From Cryomorphaceae bacterium (lineage in GTDB: Bacteria > Bacteroidota > Bacteroidia > Flavobacteriales > Flavobacteriaceae): 64,000 bases of DNA. Shown in pieces: positions 1 to 8,672 of this stretch. Position numbers and translations under genes: made by a program. Numbering within the stretch: the stretch's first letter is position 1; every line of letters starts with the position of its first letter. The stretch is taken from positions 1 to 64,000 of the forward strand of contig QOQA01000001.1 in assembly GCA_003331875.1 (NCBI GenBank), given 5' to 3'. Below the pieces are notes generated by a model, which made no database searches, had not been told where the DNA came from, and was given only the letters and a program-made list of their open reading frames with translations.

Positions 1-1024
1 AAAAATCATCATTTAAACCTGTTGGAACAATTCCACTCAAAGCAGGATAACCAACATTTTGTCTTAAATATTTAATCATTTTTTTTCTATCTATTGCATG
101 ATTAATCGCTAACCTTAGGTATTTTTCACTTTCCAAAGAATTGTTTGTGTTAAATCCTAAGTATTCTGTGTTGAGGTAAGGTTTTTTAACAACATTTATA
201 TTGTCATAATCATTTTTAATTTTACCATCATTATCAAAAAGTAGCTCAATGATCGAATTTTCAGGTGAATTTATCATATCGAGATTACCTGACATAAACT
301 CCATAAATTCACTTTTTTTATCAGGAATAAAAGAGATTGCAATACCATCAAGGTATGGTAGTTTTTTTCCGTTCTTATCATTTTTAAAATAGTTATCGTT
401 TTTTCTTAAAACCAATTTTATGTTTTTATCCCATTTTTTAAAAATAAAAGGCCCAGTACCAATAGGAATCTTCTTTAACTGTTTATCCTCATTCCATGAT
501 TCAAAGGGTAGAACGGACGAATATTTCATTGTAAGTTTACCTAAAAAGCTATTTGATTTATTTTTTAATGAGATTTTTAACACGGTATCATTTATAGCTT
601 TAAATTCTCTCACATTTTTAAAAATCCACGATCCAGGTGATGCTAATTTTTTATCTAATATTCTATTGAAACTATTTACAAAATCTTTTGAAATTACTTT
701 TCGTGTTGAGTCTTTCCCAAAAATCTCAGATTTGTGAAAATAAATATTATCATTTAAAATGAAAGTATATTCATTTTTTTTATCATCAAAATACCATTCT
801 TTAGCGATATCAGCTTTAACCATTAGATTATTATCCAGTCTGACCAAACCATTATATAGTTGATTACATGGCCACATATTTCTTAATGTCGATGAAAAAG
901 CAGGATCTAAGGAACTGATATTAGAATATTCATTATACCTAATAATTTTAAGATTTTTTTCAGGTGGTTTGTTACAGGAAACTATAATAATTAATAAAAA
1001 AAGACTTTTAAAGATATATTTCAC
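1..1024 (-). CDS. Peptide ABC transporter substrate-binding lipoprotein, SBP_bac_5 family (partial, runs off left edge)
   Basis: Absent from the ORF track because it is truncated by the window edge and starts with GTG (1024-1022). Reading the minus strand gives a short lipoprotein signal (LFLLIIIVSC lipobox) and then a family 5 extracellular solute-binding protein. Recognisable landmarks are an N-terminal SLDPAF stretch, NQLYNGLVR, a central GTGPF block followed by a YF...LPYLDGI stretch, and YLGFNT. About 341 codons are visible and the C-terminus lies outside the window. The family delivers oligopeptides, dipeptides or nickel to a Dpp/Opp-type ABC permease; the ligand cannot be told from sequence. 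In Bacteroidota the protein would be anchored in an envelope membrane. It is divergent from mtaB across about 35 bp. A cognate-type permease begins at the opposite end of the window. Confidence 0.88.
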   Translation of the reverse strand, partial: MKYIFKSLFLLIIIVSCNKPPEKNLKIIRYNEYSNISSLDPAFSSTLRNMWPCNQLYNGLVRLDNNLMVKADIAKEWYFDDKKNEYTFILNDNIYFHKSEIFGKDSTRKVISKDFVNSFNRILDKKLASPGSWIFKNVREFKAINDTVLKISLKNKSNSFLGKLTMKYSSVLPFESWNEDKQLKKIPIGTGPFIFKKWDKNIKLVLRKNDNYFKNDKNGKKLPYLDGIAISFIPDKKSEFMEFMSGNLDMINSPENSIIELLFDNDGKIKNDYDNINVVKKPYLNTEYLGFNTNNSLESEKYLRLAINHAIDRKKMIKYLRQNVGYPALSGIVPTGLNDDF

Positions 1025-1040
1025 TTCCTCAATTTAAGTA

Positions 1041-1048
1041 TATATTTG
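1041..1048 (+). promoter_or_regulatory. Candidate -7 element (TATATTTG) for mtaB
   Basis: TATATTTG matches the Bacteroidota -7 consensus TAnnTTTG and ends 14 nt before the chosen mtaB ATG. I see no convincing TTG -33 element at the right distance, so this rests on one box. Confidence 0.45.
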
Positions 1049-1062
1049 CAATTCTTTTAATG

Positions 1063-2376
1063 ATGAAAGTCGCATTTAAAACACTAGGTTGTAAGTTGAA
1101 TTTTTCCGAAACATCAACCATATCTAGGGAATTTACCAAAAATGGATATGAAAAAGTTGATTTTGATAAAAAATCGGACATATATATAATTAACACTTGT
1201 TCAGTTACTCAAAATGCGGATAAAGAGTTTAAATATCTTGTAAATAAAACCAAGAAAAATAATCCTAATGCTTATGTTGTCGCTATAGGATGCTATGCCC
1301 AATTAAAACCTAAAGAAATATCATCAATTGATGGAGTTGATTTAGTTTTGGGAGCAGACAAAAAGTTTGATATTCTTAATTATTTAGAATTTGATAAAAA
1401 AATCAGCCAAAAATATCATTCTTGTGAAATATCTAATGTTGATAAATTCAAGCCTTCGTATTCTTTTGGTGACAGATCTAGATCATTTTTAAAAATTCAA
1501 GACGGTTGTGATTATCAATGTTCTTATTGTACAATACCTCTTGCAAGGGGAAAATCAAGAAGCCCATCTTTAAATAGTGTAATAGATAGTATTAAAGTAC
1601 TAATTGATAAAGGAGCTCAAGAGGTTGTTTTAACCGGAGTTAACATTGGAGATTATGGAATAACTAAAAATATAAATTCAAGGAAAAATAATTTTCCTGA
1701 TTTACTGAATCAAATAAGTAAAATAAATGACCTAAAAAGACTAAGAATATCATCGATCGAGCCAAACCTTTTGAATAATGATATTATTGATCTTGTTAGT
1801 GAGTGTGAAAAAATACTTCCTCATTTTCATATACCACTCCAAAGTGGGTCTGACAAAATATTGAAACTTATGAAAAGAAGATATTTGAGAAATATTTATG
1901 AAAAAAGATTTGATTACATAAAAAAAAGAATCCCAAATGCATGTATAGGTTCAGATGTAATTGTGGGATTTCCTGGTGAAGATGATCTAGAATTTAAAGA
2001 AACTTATGATTTTCTTAAATCAATTGATATTTCGTATTTACATGTCTTCTCATATTCAGAAAGATCAAATACCACATCTGTATTAATTAACAATAAGGTA
2101 TCAAAAAATTTAAAAAATAAAAGAAGTAAGTTATTAAGAGAATTGTCAAACTCAAAAAAGCTTAAGTTTTACAAAAAAAATATAAAAAATTATCACAATG
2201 TTCTTTTTGAAAAAGAAAATAAAAATGGATATATATATGGTTTTACAGAAAATTATGTTAGAGTAAAATCATTATGGTCAAATTCAAAACAGAATAAGAT
2301 ATTAAATTGTTATTTAGATGGTATCGACAGCGATTTTAATTGTGTGGCAGAAGAATTTGCTAAATCTAAAGTCTAA
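1063..2376 (+). CDS. mtaB: tRNA t6A37 methylthiotransferase MtaB
   Basis: Radical-SAM methylthiotransferase that converts t6A37 to ms2t6A37 in ANN-decoding tRNAs. The UPF0004 domain carries three conserved cysteines (in LGCKLN, NTCSV and IGCYAQ, near residues 10, 46 and 77). The radical-SAM motif CDYQCSYC lies near residue 150 and binds the catalytic 4Fe-4S cluster. A weak TRAM-like tail follows. Length (437 aa) is normal. The track starts one codon earlier at ATGATG; the second ATG gives the usual MKVAFKTLGCKLN start. The 3' end overlaps the convergent GNAT gene by 11 bp. MtaB is preferred over MiaB because of the N-terminal KTLGCKLN pattern. Confidence 0.93.
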   Translation: MKVAFKTLGCKLNFSETSTISREFTKNGYEKVDFDKKSDIYIINTCSVTQNADKEFKYLVNKTKKNNPNAYVVAIGCYAQLKPKEISSIDGVDLVLGADKKFDILNYLEFDKKISQKYHSCEISNVDKFKPSYSFGDRSRSFLKIQDGCDYQCSYCTIPLARGKSRSPSLNSVIDSIKVLIDKGAQEVVLTGVNIGDYGITKNINSRKNNFPDLLNQISKINDLKRLRISSIEPNLLNNDIIDLVSECEKILPHFHIPLQSGSDKILKLMKRRYLRNIYEKRFDYIKKRIPNACIGSDVIVGFPGEDDLEFKETYDFLKSIDISYLHVFSYSERSNTTSVLINNKVSKNLKNKRSKLLRELSNSKKLKFYKKNIKNYHNVLFEKENKNGYIYGFTENYVRVKSLWSNSKQNKILNCYLDGIDSDFNCVAEEFAKSKV

Positions 2377-2656
2377 CACCAACAGGCAAAAGGTCCATAT
2401 ACTCCCCGTTTTTTTTCAAAAAAACTTTTATCTCAGATGATGTTGGCATCATTCTTAGTTTCCTGTCCTTAATAAGTTCAAAAATTGAGAGTAAAAATTC
2501 TTCCTTAAAACTATCATCTGTATTTTCGGGAATTATAATTTTTGTCAAAAAGATTTTTCTTTCTTGTAAGGCATACTCAACTTTAGCTAGTTTACCATTT
2601 ATTTCAACTTCAAATTGACGCAAAAAGTTATTGTCATTAATTGAGATTACGCTCAT
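2366..2656 (-). CDS. Small GNAT-like N-acetyltransferase (Acetyltransf_CG type)
   Basis: A 96-aa single-domain protein resembling the short YjdJ-like GNAT group (PF14542 type). It has an FxxEINGKLAKVEY strand pair, an IFLTKIIIPE strand, and a C-terminal half that matches the family's RKLRMMPTSSEIKVFLKKNGEY region. The usual acetyl-CoA pyrophosphate loop (R/Q-x-x-G-x-G/A) is not visible; the loop reads NTDDSFKEE. Catalysis is therefore uncertain. Flavobacterial relatives with this composition often sit beside mtaB. Substrate unknown. It is transcribed divergently from the alpha/beta hydrolase and ends inside mtaB. Confidence 0.72.
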   Translation of the reverse strand: MSVISINDNNFLRQFEVEINGKLAKVEYALQERKIFLTKIIIPENTDDSFKEEFLLSIFELIKDRKLRMMPTSSEIKVFLKKNGEYMDLLPVGVRL

Positions 2657-2687
2657 AAAAGTTAGTTGTTAAGTTGTTTTGTTAATA

Positions 2688-2695
2688 CAAATATA
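2688..2695 (-). promoter_or_regulatory. Candidate -7 element (TATATTTG) for the GNAT gene
   Basis: The reverse complement reads TATATTTG, matching TAnnTTTG, and leaves about 31 nt to the ATG. No clear -33 TTG was found at 19-21 bp. Confidence 0.4.
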
Positions 2696-2718
2696 GTAAA
2701 ATTATAAAAAAACTATTT

Positions 2719-3405
2719 TTGTACATTATTAAGAATCAGTTAGATACATATAATGTTTTTTTAATGCCAGGAATGGCAGCAAACAGTAAAATTTTTGAAT
2801 TTATAAAACTTCCAAAAAATTTTAAGCTTCATTACTTGGAATGGTTTCAACCAAAAAAGTATGAGGACTTGAATTCATATGTTCGTAGGATATCAAATGA
2901 AATAAATGGTAAAAATATTGTATTAGTTGGTGTTTCTTTTGGTGGAATTATTGTTCAAGAACTATCCAAAATTATGATTATAAAAAAAGTAATTATTATA
3001 TCCAGTGTTAAATCCAGATACGAGTTGCCCCTGATGATGCAACTAAGTAAAAAAACAAAAGCTTACAAGTTCCTTCCTTTAAATTGGATTGATGATTTTG
3101 AGTCTTTAGTCACTTTCGTATTTGGACCTGTGATAAAAAAAAGAATTTCATTGTATAGAAAGTATCTATCTTTCAGAGATGAAAATTATTTAAAATGGGC
3201 TATTCACCAGATAGTAAATTGGGAACAAGAAATACCGTTAAAAAATACAATCCACATTCACGGATCCCACGATTTAGTTTTTCCATCAATTTATATTAAA
3301 AACGCAATTTTTGTAAAGGGAGGTAATCATGCTATGATTTTGAGAAAAGCTAACTGGTTTAATGAAAATCTTCCAAAATTAATCATTGATGACTCCGATG
3401 ATTAA
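2719..3405 (+). CDS. Alpha/beta hydrolase
   Basis: Alpha/beta-hydrolase fold protein of 228 aa. The oxyanion strand region is VFLMPGMA near residue 13-20. The nucleophile elbow GVSFGG places Ser near residue 73. Candidates for the acid and base are the Asp in GSHDLVFP and the His in GGNHAMI near the C-terminus, so the triad looks complete. The substrate cannot be inferred. The start is uncertain: the track uses TTG at 2719, and the first ATG (2764) would cut into the strand before the oxyanion hole, so an upstream start is needed. The TTG overlaps a -7-like TATTTTTG. The end overlaps the convergent TPR gene by 4 bp. Confidence 0.78.
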   Translation: MYIIKNQLDTYNVFLMPGMAANSKIFEFIKLPKNFKLHYLEWFQPKKYEDLNSYVRRISNEINGKNIVLVGVSFGGIIVQELSKIMIIKKVIIISSVKSRYELPLMMQLSKKTKAYKFLPLNWIDDFESLVTFVFGPVIKKRISLYRKYLSFRDENYLKWAIHQIVNWEQEIPLKNTIHIHGSHDLVFPSIYIKNAIFVKGGNHAMILRKANWFNENLPKLIIDDSDD

Positions 3406-3917
3406 ATTTTCTTCATTTGGGTTTGCATGATTTTTATTTGTTGAGTCATCATTCCGTGTTTATCTAATTTTTTTGCTTCATTAAGCAGCATAGTTGCTTC
3501 TCTTTTTCTTCTTTTTTGCATCAATATTCCAGCAAGACTCAACTTTGCCATTGCAATGTCATGATTCATATTGAGACCAAGCAATAGAGCCTTTTTAAAA
3601 AACTTCTCAGCCTGTGTTAAGTTTTTTTGGGAATAAATTATACCAAAAAGATAATTATAGTAACCATATTGTTTTTTGATTAAAGATTTTTCTGGATTTT
3701 TAATCATATTCAGATACTTTTCAGTACCCTCCAAATCTTGTTTTCTCATTCTTAAAAATGCTAAGATTAAAATTTCATTTTTGAAGTATAAAAGAATGAA
3801 AATCAGTGACAAAAAAATTAGAGCTATGCCGTTCCCAATATTATCATTCACAAATTGTGTAACACAAAGAACTATTGATAATAAAGCAAGGATTATTTTA
3901 AATAATTTATTGAACAT
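3402..3917 (-). CDS. Membrane-anchored TPR-like protein
   Basis: A 171-aa protein with two closely spaced hydrophobic segments at the N-terminus (about residues 7-22 and 29-47). A soluble C-terminal region follows, containing two TPR-like helical pairs around YYNYLFGIIYSQKNLTQAEKFFKKAL and AMAKLSLAGILMQKRRKREATMLLNEA. No catalytic motif is visible. It probably acts as a membrane-tethered scaffold; partners are unknown. It is divergent from rpmH and convergent with the hydrolase (4-bp overlap). The family name is not certain, though similar genes lie beside rpmH in Flavobacteria. Confidence 0.65.
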   Translation of the reverse strand: MFNKLFKIILALLSIVLCVTQFVNDNIGNGIALIFLSLIFILLYFKNEILILAFLRMRKQDLEGTEKYLNMIKNPEKSLIKKQYGYYNYLFGIIYSQKNLTQAEKFFKKALLLGLNMNHDIAMAKLSLAGILMQKRRKREATMLLNEAKKLDKHGMMTQQIKIMQTQMKKI

Positions 3918-3952
3918 TTATTATTGTTTCTTATGTAAAATTAAAAAAACTT

Positions 3953-3986
3953 TTGTTAATGAATTAATTTCATTTATGTATATTTG
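3953..3986 (+). promoter_or_regulatory. Promoter of rpmH (TTTTG-N23-TATATTTG)
   Basis: TATATTTG at 3979-3986 matches the Bacteroidota -7 box. TTG (3953-3955), inside a TTTTG run, sits 23 bp upstream as a -33 box, at the long end of the accepted spacing. The -7 box ends 16 nt before the rpmH ATG. Confidence 0.6.
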
Positions 3987-4002
3987 GCCAAATTTATTCT
4001 AG

Positions 4003-4161
4003 ATGAAAAGAACGTTTCAGCCGTCAAATAGAAAAAGAAAAAATAAGCACGGATTTAGAGAGAGAATGTCTACAGCTGAAGGACGTAAAGTGCTTTCAGC
4101 CAGAAGAAAAAAGGGCAGAAGGAAATTAACTGTCTCCAGTGAAATTAGACACAAAAAATAA
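4003..4161 (+). CDS. rpmH: 50S ribosomal protein L34
   Basis: This 52-aa ORF was missed by the track. It begins [20 protein letters not shown] and is rich in Arg and Lys, which is diagnostic of L34, a small 23S rRNA-binding protein of the large subunit. It has its own promoter and a strong terminator just downstream. The classical rpmH-rnpA-yidC order is absent. Here the next gene is carB, and yidD is far away near 49.2 kb. Confidence 0.97.
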   Translation: MKRTFQPSNRKRKNKHGFRERMSTAEGRKVLSARRKKGRRKLTVSSEIRHKK

Positions 4162-4179
4162 GTTGAAAAAAAAGATTAC

Positions 4180-4218
4180 AAAAAGGGTGTTGTTTTTTAA
4201 AATAACACCCTTTTTTTT
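4180..4218 (+). terminator. Intrinsic terminator after rpmH
   Basis: A perfect inverted repeat, AAAAGGGTGTT / AACACCCTTTT, encloses a 12-nt loop and is followed by a run of eight T. It is the only textbook Rho-independent terminator I could find in the window. It separates rpmH from carB. Confidence 0.9.
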
Positions 4219-4237
4219 GATATATTGAAAAACGGTT

Positions 4238-7087
4238 ATGCCGCTAAGAAAAGACCTAAAAAGTATACTCATAATCGGATCAGGACCAATAATAATTGGT
4301 CAAGCATGCGAGTTTGATTATTCTGGTTCCCAAGCTCTTAGGTCATTGAAAGAGGATGGAATTGAAACGATTTTAATTAATTCAAATCCTGCCACTATAA
4401 TGACGGACCCTGTCATGGCTGATCATATTTATTTACTTCCTCTTAATACTAAATCAATTCGTAAAATTGTTCAGAAGCATAAAATTGATGCTGTTTTACC
4501 AACAATGGGTGGACAGACTGCTCTAAACTTGTGTATTGAAGCAGGTGAAAAAGGTATTTGGGATGAGTTCAATATTGAAATTATTGGTGTTGATATAGAT
4601 GCAATTCAAATAACAGAGGATAGAGAAAAATTTAGGTTATTGTTAGAAAAAATCAATATCCCTTATGCCCCTTCAGAAACTGCGACGTCCTTTCTAAAAG
4701 GAAAAGAAATTGCCCAAAAATTTGGATTTCCATTATGTGTAAGACCTTCTTTTACTTTAGGTGGTACTGGAGCCTCAATAGTCTATGAAAAAGAAAAGTT
4801 TGATACTCTACTGAACAGAGGACTTGAAGCTTCTCCAATACATGAAGTTATGATTGATAAAGCTTTAATTGGCTGGAAAGAATATGAATTGGAATTGCTA
4901 AGAGATAAAAATGATAATGTTGTGATAATTTGTACTATAGAAAATATGGACCCTATGGGTATTCACACAGGTGATTCAATAACAGTTGCACCAGCAATGA
5001 CACTTTCTGATACAACATATCAAAAAATGAGGGATATGGCCATTAAAATGATGAGAAGCATCGGTGATTTTGCTGGCGGTTGTAACGTTCAATTTGCTGT
5101 TAGTCCTGATGATAATGAGGATATAATTGCTATCGAAATTAATCCACGAGTGTCAAGGTCTTCTGCCCTTGCATCAAAAGCTACGGGATATCCCATCGCA
5201 AAAGTCGCAAGTAAACTTGCAATAGGTTATTCGTTAGATGAATTAGATAATCAAATAACAAAGTCAACCTCTGCATTATTTGAACCAACACTTGATTATG
5301 TCATTGTTAAAATTCCAAGATGGAATTTTGATAAGTTTGAAGGCTCAGAGAGAACTCTGGGATTGATGATGAAAGCGGTGGGGGAGGTGATGGCTATTGG
5401 AAGATCATTTCAAGAGGCTCTTCACAAGGCTACTCAGTCATTAGAAATAAAACGAAACGGTTTAGGAGCTGATGGAAAAGGATATAGAGATTACGAGACT
5501 ATAATGTCTAAGTTGAAGAATCCTTCTTGGGATCGGGTTTTTGTTATTTATGATGCAATTAAGGCTGGAATATCAATTAATAGAATTCATGAGATAACAA
5601 AGATTGATTTGTGGTTTTTAAATCAATATGAAGAATTATCAAATTTAGAGGACGAAATTTCTAAACACAACATTGGATCGTTGAATAAAGAACTTTTGCT
5701 TGAGGCAAAGCAAAAAGGATTTGCTGACCGTCAAATCGCACACATGTTAAAATGCCTTGAAAGTCAAGTTTACAAAAAAAGAGAAAGCTTAGGTGTTAAT
5801 AGAGTGTATAAGCTTGTTGATACGTGTGCAGCAGAGTTTAAAGCCGTGACACCCTATTACTATTCAACTTTTGAAGAAGAGGTTAGGGATAATAATGGTA
5901 ATCTTTATGTAGATAATGAAAGTAAATCAAGCAAAAAAAAGAAAATTATTGTTTTGGGCTCTGGTCCAAATAGAATAGGTCAAGGAATTGAATTTGACTA
6001 TTGCTGTGTTCATGGTGTACTTGCAGCTTCAGAGTGTGGTTATGAAACCATTATGATTAATTGTAACCCTGAAACAGTTTCAACTGATTTTGATGTTGCT
6101 GATAAACTTTATTTTGAGCCTGTGTTTTGGGAACATATTTATGATATAATTCAACATGAAAAGCCAGAGGGAGTTATCGTTCAACTTGGTGGTCAAACCG
6201 CACTTAAATTAGCTGAAAAGTTAGATAGATATGGTGTTAAAATAATTGGGACTACTTTTAAATCTTTAGATTTAGCTGAAGATAGGGGATCTTTTTCTGA
6301 ACTTCTTAAGAAAAATAATATTCCTTATCCTGAATTTGGAGTTGCTGAAACTGCTGAGCAAGCTTTGGAATTATCAGAAGGTTTAAATTTTCCAATCCTT
6401 GTCAGACCTTCCTATGTTCTTGGTGGACAAGGAATGAAAATTGTAATTAATAAAGAAGATTTAGAAAAACATGTTGTAGATCTTTTACAAAAAATCCCTA
6501 ATAATAAATTACTTCTAGATCATTATTTAGATGGTGCAATTGAGGCAGAAGCTGATGCAATCTGCGATGGTGAAAATGTTCAAATAATTGGAATTATGGA
6601 ACATATTGAGCCTTGTGGAATCCACTCTGGTGACTCAAACGCTACGCTTCCTCCATTTAATTTGGGGGATTTTGTTATGCAACAGATTAAAGATCACACA
6701 AAAAAAATAGCTTTGGCTTTGAAAACAATTGGATTAATTAATATTCAATTTGCTATTAAAGATGATATTGTTTACATAATTGAGGCAAATCCAAGAGCAT
6801 CTAGAACAGTGCCTTTTATTTCTAAAGCGTACAAACAACCTTATGTTAATTATGCTACCAAAATAATGTTAGGAAAAAATAAGATTACTGATTTTAAGTT
6901 TGAATCTAGATTGGATGGATTTGCTATAAAACAACCAGTTTTTTCTTTTGGTAAATTTCCTAATGTAAATAAAAATTTAGGTCCTGAAATGAAAAGTACC
7001 GGTGAAAGTATTTTATTCATTGATGATTTAAAGGACGATGATTTTTATGAAATTTATTCCAGGAGAAAAATGTATTTAACAAAATAA
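4238..7087 (+). CDS. carB: Carbamoyl-phosphate synthase large subunit, short form
   Basis: Forms carbamoyl phosphate from bicarbonate, ammonia (from CarA) and two ATP for pyrimidine and arginine synthesis. The two homologous synthetase halves are clear: ILIIGSGPIIIGQACEFDYSG opens the first (residue 10 on) and IIVLGSGPNRIGQGIEFDYCC opens the second (about residue 569). Each has an ATP-grasp region (VRPSFTLGGTGA; VRPSYVLGGQGM). At 949 aa it is about 120 residues shorter than the E. coli enzyme and ends right after the second half. The C-terminal MGS-like allosteric domain that binds UMP and ornithine is therefore missing, which I recall as usual in Flavobacteria. carA is not in the window. Confidence 0.96.
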   Translation: MPLRKDLKSILIIGSGPIIIGQACEFDYSGSQALRSLKEDGIETILINSNPATIMTDPVMADHIYLLPLNTKSIRKIVQKHKIDAVLPTMGGQTALNLCIEAGEKGIWDEFNIEIIGVDIDAIQITEDREKFRLLLEKINIPYAPSETATSFLKGKEIAQKFGFPLCVRPSFTLGGTGASIVYEKEKFDTLLNRGLEASPIHEVMIDKALIGWKEYELELLRDKNDNVVIICTIENMDPMGIHTGDSITVAPAMTLSDTTYQKMRDMAIKMMRSIGDFAGGCNVQFAVSPDDNEDIIAIEINPRVSRSSALASKATGYPIAKVASKLAIGYSLDELDNQITKSTSALFEPTLDYVIVKIPRWNFDKFEGSERTLGLMMKAVGEVMAIGRSFQEALHKATQSLEIKRNGLGADGKGYRDYETIMSKLKNPSWDRVFVIYDAIKAGISINRIHEITKIDLWFLNQYEELSNLEDEISKHNIGSLNKELLLEAKQKGFADRQIAHMLKCLESQVYKKRESLGVNRVYKLVDTCAAEFKAVTPYYYSTFEEEVRDNNGNLYVDNESKSSKKKKIIVLGSGPNRIGQGIEFDYCCVHGVLAASECGYETIMINCNPETVSTDFDVADKLYFEPVFWEHIYDIIQHEKPEGVIVQLGGQTALKLAEKLDRYGVKIIGTTFKSLDLAEDRGSFSELLKKNNIPYPEFGVAETAEQALELSEGLNFPILVRPSYVLGGQGMKIVINKEDLEKHVVDLLQKIPNNKLLLDHYLDGAIEAEADAICDGENVQIIGIMEHIEPCGIHSGDSNATLPPFNLGDFVMQQIKDHTKKIALALKTIGLINIQFAIKDDIVYIIEANPRASRTVPFISKAYKQPYVNYATKIMLGKNKITDFKFESRLDGFAIKQPVFSFGKFPNVNKNLGPEMKSTGESILFIDDLKDDDFYEIYSRRKMYLTK

Positions 7088-7090
7088 GAA

Positions 7091-8197
7091 TTGGAATTAA
7101 TAATTATCATATTTTTAGTCGCAATAATTTCAGTACTTACATTTTTTTTGTTTAAAAGCTCATACAATTCTAGTTCTGACAATTTAGTTCAATTAACAAA
7201 TACTATTTCAAATCAAATCCAAGATGTTAGAAAAGAAATTAATGAAAACTCTGATAAAAGTAGGTTAGAAATTGAATCAAAGTTAAAGACCATTAATAAA
7301 GAAATTTTGGATTTTCAAACTTCTTCTAGCTCATCATTACAAAAACAATTTGCTGAATCCTCAAAAATCATAAAAGATGTAACAACTGAACTTGCAAAAA
7401 TTAAAAATACAAATGAGCAGGTACTTAGCTTTGCTAATCAAATGAAATCTCTTGAAAAAATATTGAACAATCCAAAGCAACGTGGAATTTTTGGTGAAAT
7501 TCAATTGGAAAATTTATTATCTAATGTTCTGCCACCAAAAATTTTTAAAATGCAACATGCATTTAGTAATGGTGAGATTGTTGACGCAATAATTAAGGTT
7601 AATGATAAGATTATTCCTATTGATGCAAAATTTTCATTAGATAATTACAATAAAATGATTGAAAGTAATGATGAAAATGAAATAAAAGATTTGGAAAAAA
7701 AATTTAAATCTGATATAAAAGCTAGGATTGACGAAACCTCTAAATACATTAGACCTGAGGAGAAAACCCTAGACTATGCATACATGTTTATTCCTGCTGA
7801 TGGACTTTATCAAGATCTTTTGAATAGTAGGGTAGGAAGTTTAAAAATAAATTCTAGCGAACTTGTTTCATATGCATACTTAAAAAAAGTAATGATAGTA
7901 TCACCAATGAGTTTGTTTCCTATGCTTCAAATTACCATGAAAGCATTAAATAATCTAAAATTTGAGAAAGAGATTGAAAGTGTTATTAAAAATGTAAGGA
8001 ATTTATCTAATCATTTGTCGAGTTATCAAGTATACCACGACAAAATGGGTTCACAACTTAAAACTGTAGTGAATCATTATAATAAATCATCTCAAGAATT
8101 TAAAAAAATTGATAAAGATGTGACTAGAATTTCTGGCGGGAAAATAAATTTAAATTTGGATTCTGAAATAATCGAAAAGCCTAACTTGAGTGAATAG
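7091..8197 (+). CDS. rmuC: DNA recombination protein RmuC
   Basis: RmuC family, implicated in limiting recombination between inverted repeats, with a predicted nuclease-like core. An N-terminal membrane segment (residues 2-21) is followed by a coiled-coil stretch (about 25-125) and the RmuC core. The core contains RGIFGEIQLENLL, IPIDAKFSLDNY and YMFIPADGLYQDLL, the last two being family hallmarks. Length (368 aa) is typical. The start is TTG, 3 nt after carB's stop; no ATG fits, and translational coupling with carB is likely. The 3' end overlaps the convergent DUF6580 gene by 17 bp. Confidence 0.92.
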   Translation: MELIIIIFLVAIISVLTFFLFKSSYNSSSDNLVQLTNTISNQIQDVRKEINENSDKSRLEIESKLKTINKEILDFQTSSSSSLQKQFAESSKIIKDVTTELAKIKNTNEQVLSFANQMKSLEKILNNPKQRGIFGEIQLENLLSNVLPPKIFKMQHAFSNGEIVDAIIKVNDKIIPIDAKFSLDNYNKMIESNDENEIKDLEKKFKSDIKARIDETSKYIRPEEKTLDYAYMFIPADGLYQDLLNSRVGSLKINSSELVSYAYLKKVMIVSPMSLFPMLQITMKALNNLKFEKEIESVIKNVRNLSNHLSSYQVYHDKMGSQLKTVVNHYNKSSQEFKKIDKDVTRISGGKINLNLDSEIIEKPNLSE

Positions 8198-8672
8198 ACA
8201 TAACCTTTACTTTTAAACTATCATATATAAATTTGATTAGAAAAGAATAAATTAAATCACCCATGATTGTAAATCCAAAAAATGGTATTGCTACATAGTA
8301 ACAGGTAAGGAAACCATCAATTGTTTTTGGATATCCTAGAATCCAAACACCAAAGTTGGAAATTAAAAAAAAAATTAAGCTTGATAAAATAACGGAACTT
8401 AAGTTTATTTTTCCAATGTAATATCCTAACAAGCTTATTAATGCAAATGACATATATACAAATATGTTGATAGTATAAAATCCTAAAAATAAATCAGAAA
8501 TATATAGGCAAATTAGCGGTGTTAATGATGCTAAAAACTTGTTATCAAGCTTAGTAATTGAAAATAAAGCTATGGCAGTTATTGGCGTAAAATTAGGAGG
8601 ATGTGGTATTAACCTAGAAACGGTTGCAATAAATATTAATAAAAAAATAAATTTAGTTTTTCCTAATTTCAA
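8181..8672 (-). CDS. DUF6580 family putative transport protein
   Basis: A 163-aa polytopic membrane protein with about five hydrophobic segments. The N-terminal RLIPHPPNFTPITAIALF stretch is characteristic of the family. DUF6580 proteins resemble ECF-type substrate-binding (S) components, so vitamin or cofactor uptake is a reasonable guess, but nothing in the sequence fixes a ligand. The ATG overlaps the purB stop by 4 nt (ATGA), suggesting coupled translation. Confidence 0.75.
   Translation of the reverse strand: MKLGKTKFIFLLIFIATVSRLIPHPPNFTPITAIALFSITKLDNKFLASLTPLICLYISDLFLGFYTINIFVYMSFALISLLGYYIGKINLSSVILSSLIFFLISNFGVWILGYPKTIDGFLTCYYVAIPFFGFTIMGDLIYSFLIKFIYDSLKVKVMSIHSS

Noticed and set aside
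420-737. Plus-strand ORF of 105 aa at the left edge
   Set aside because: It lies antisense to the peptide-binding lipoprotein, whose minus-strand frame shows clear family motifs.
3676-4002. Plus-strand ORF of 108 aa before rpmH
   Set aside because: It is mostly antisense to the TPR gene and its composition is not protein-like; it ends at the rpmH start by chance.
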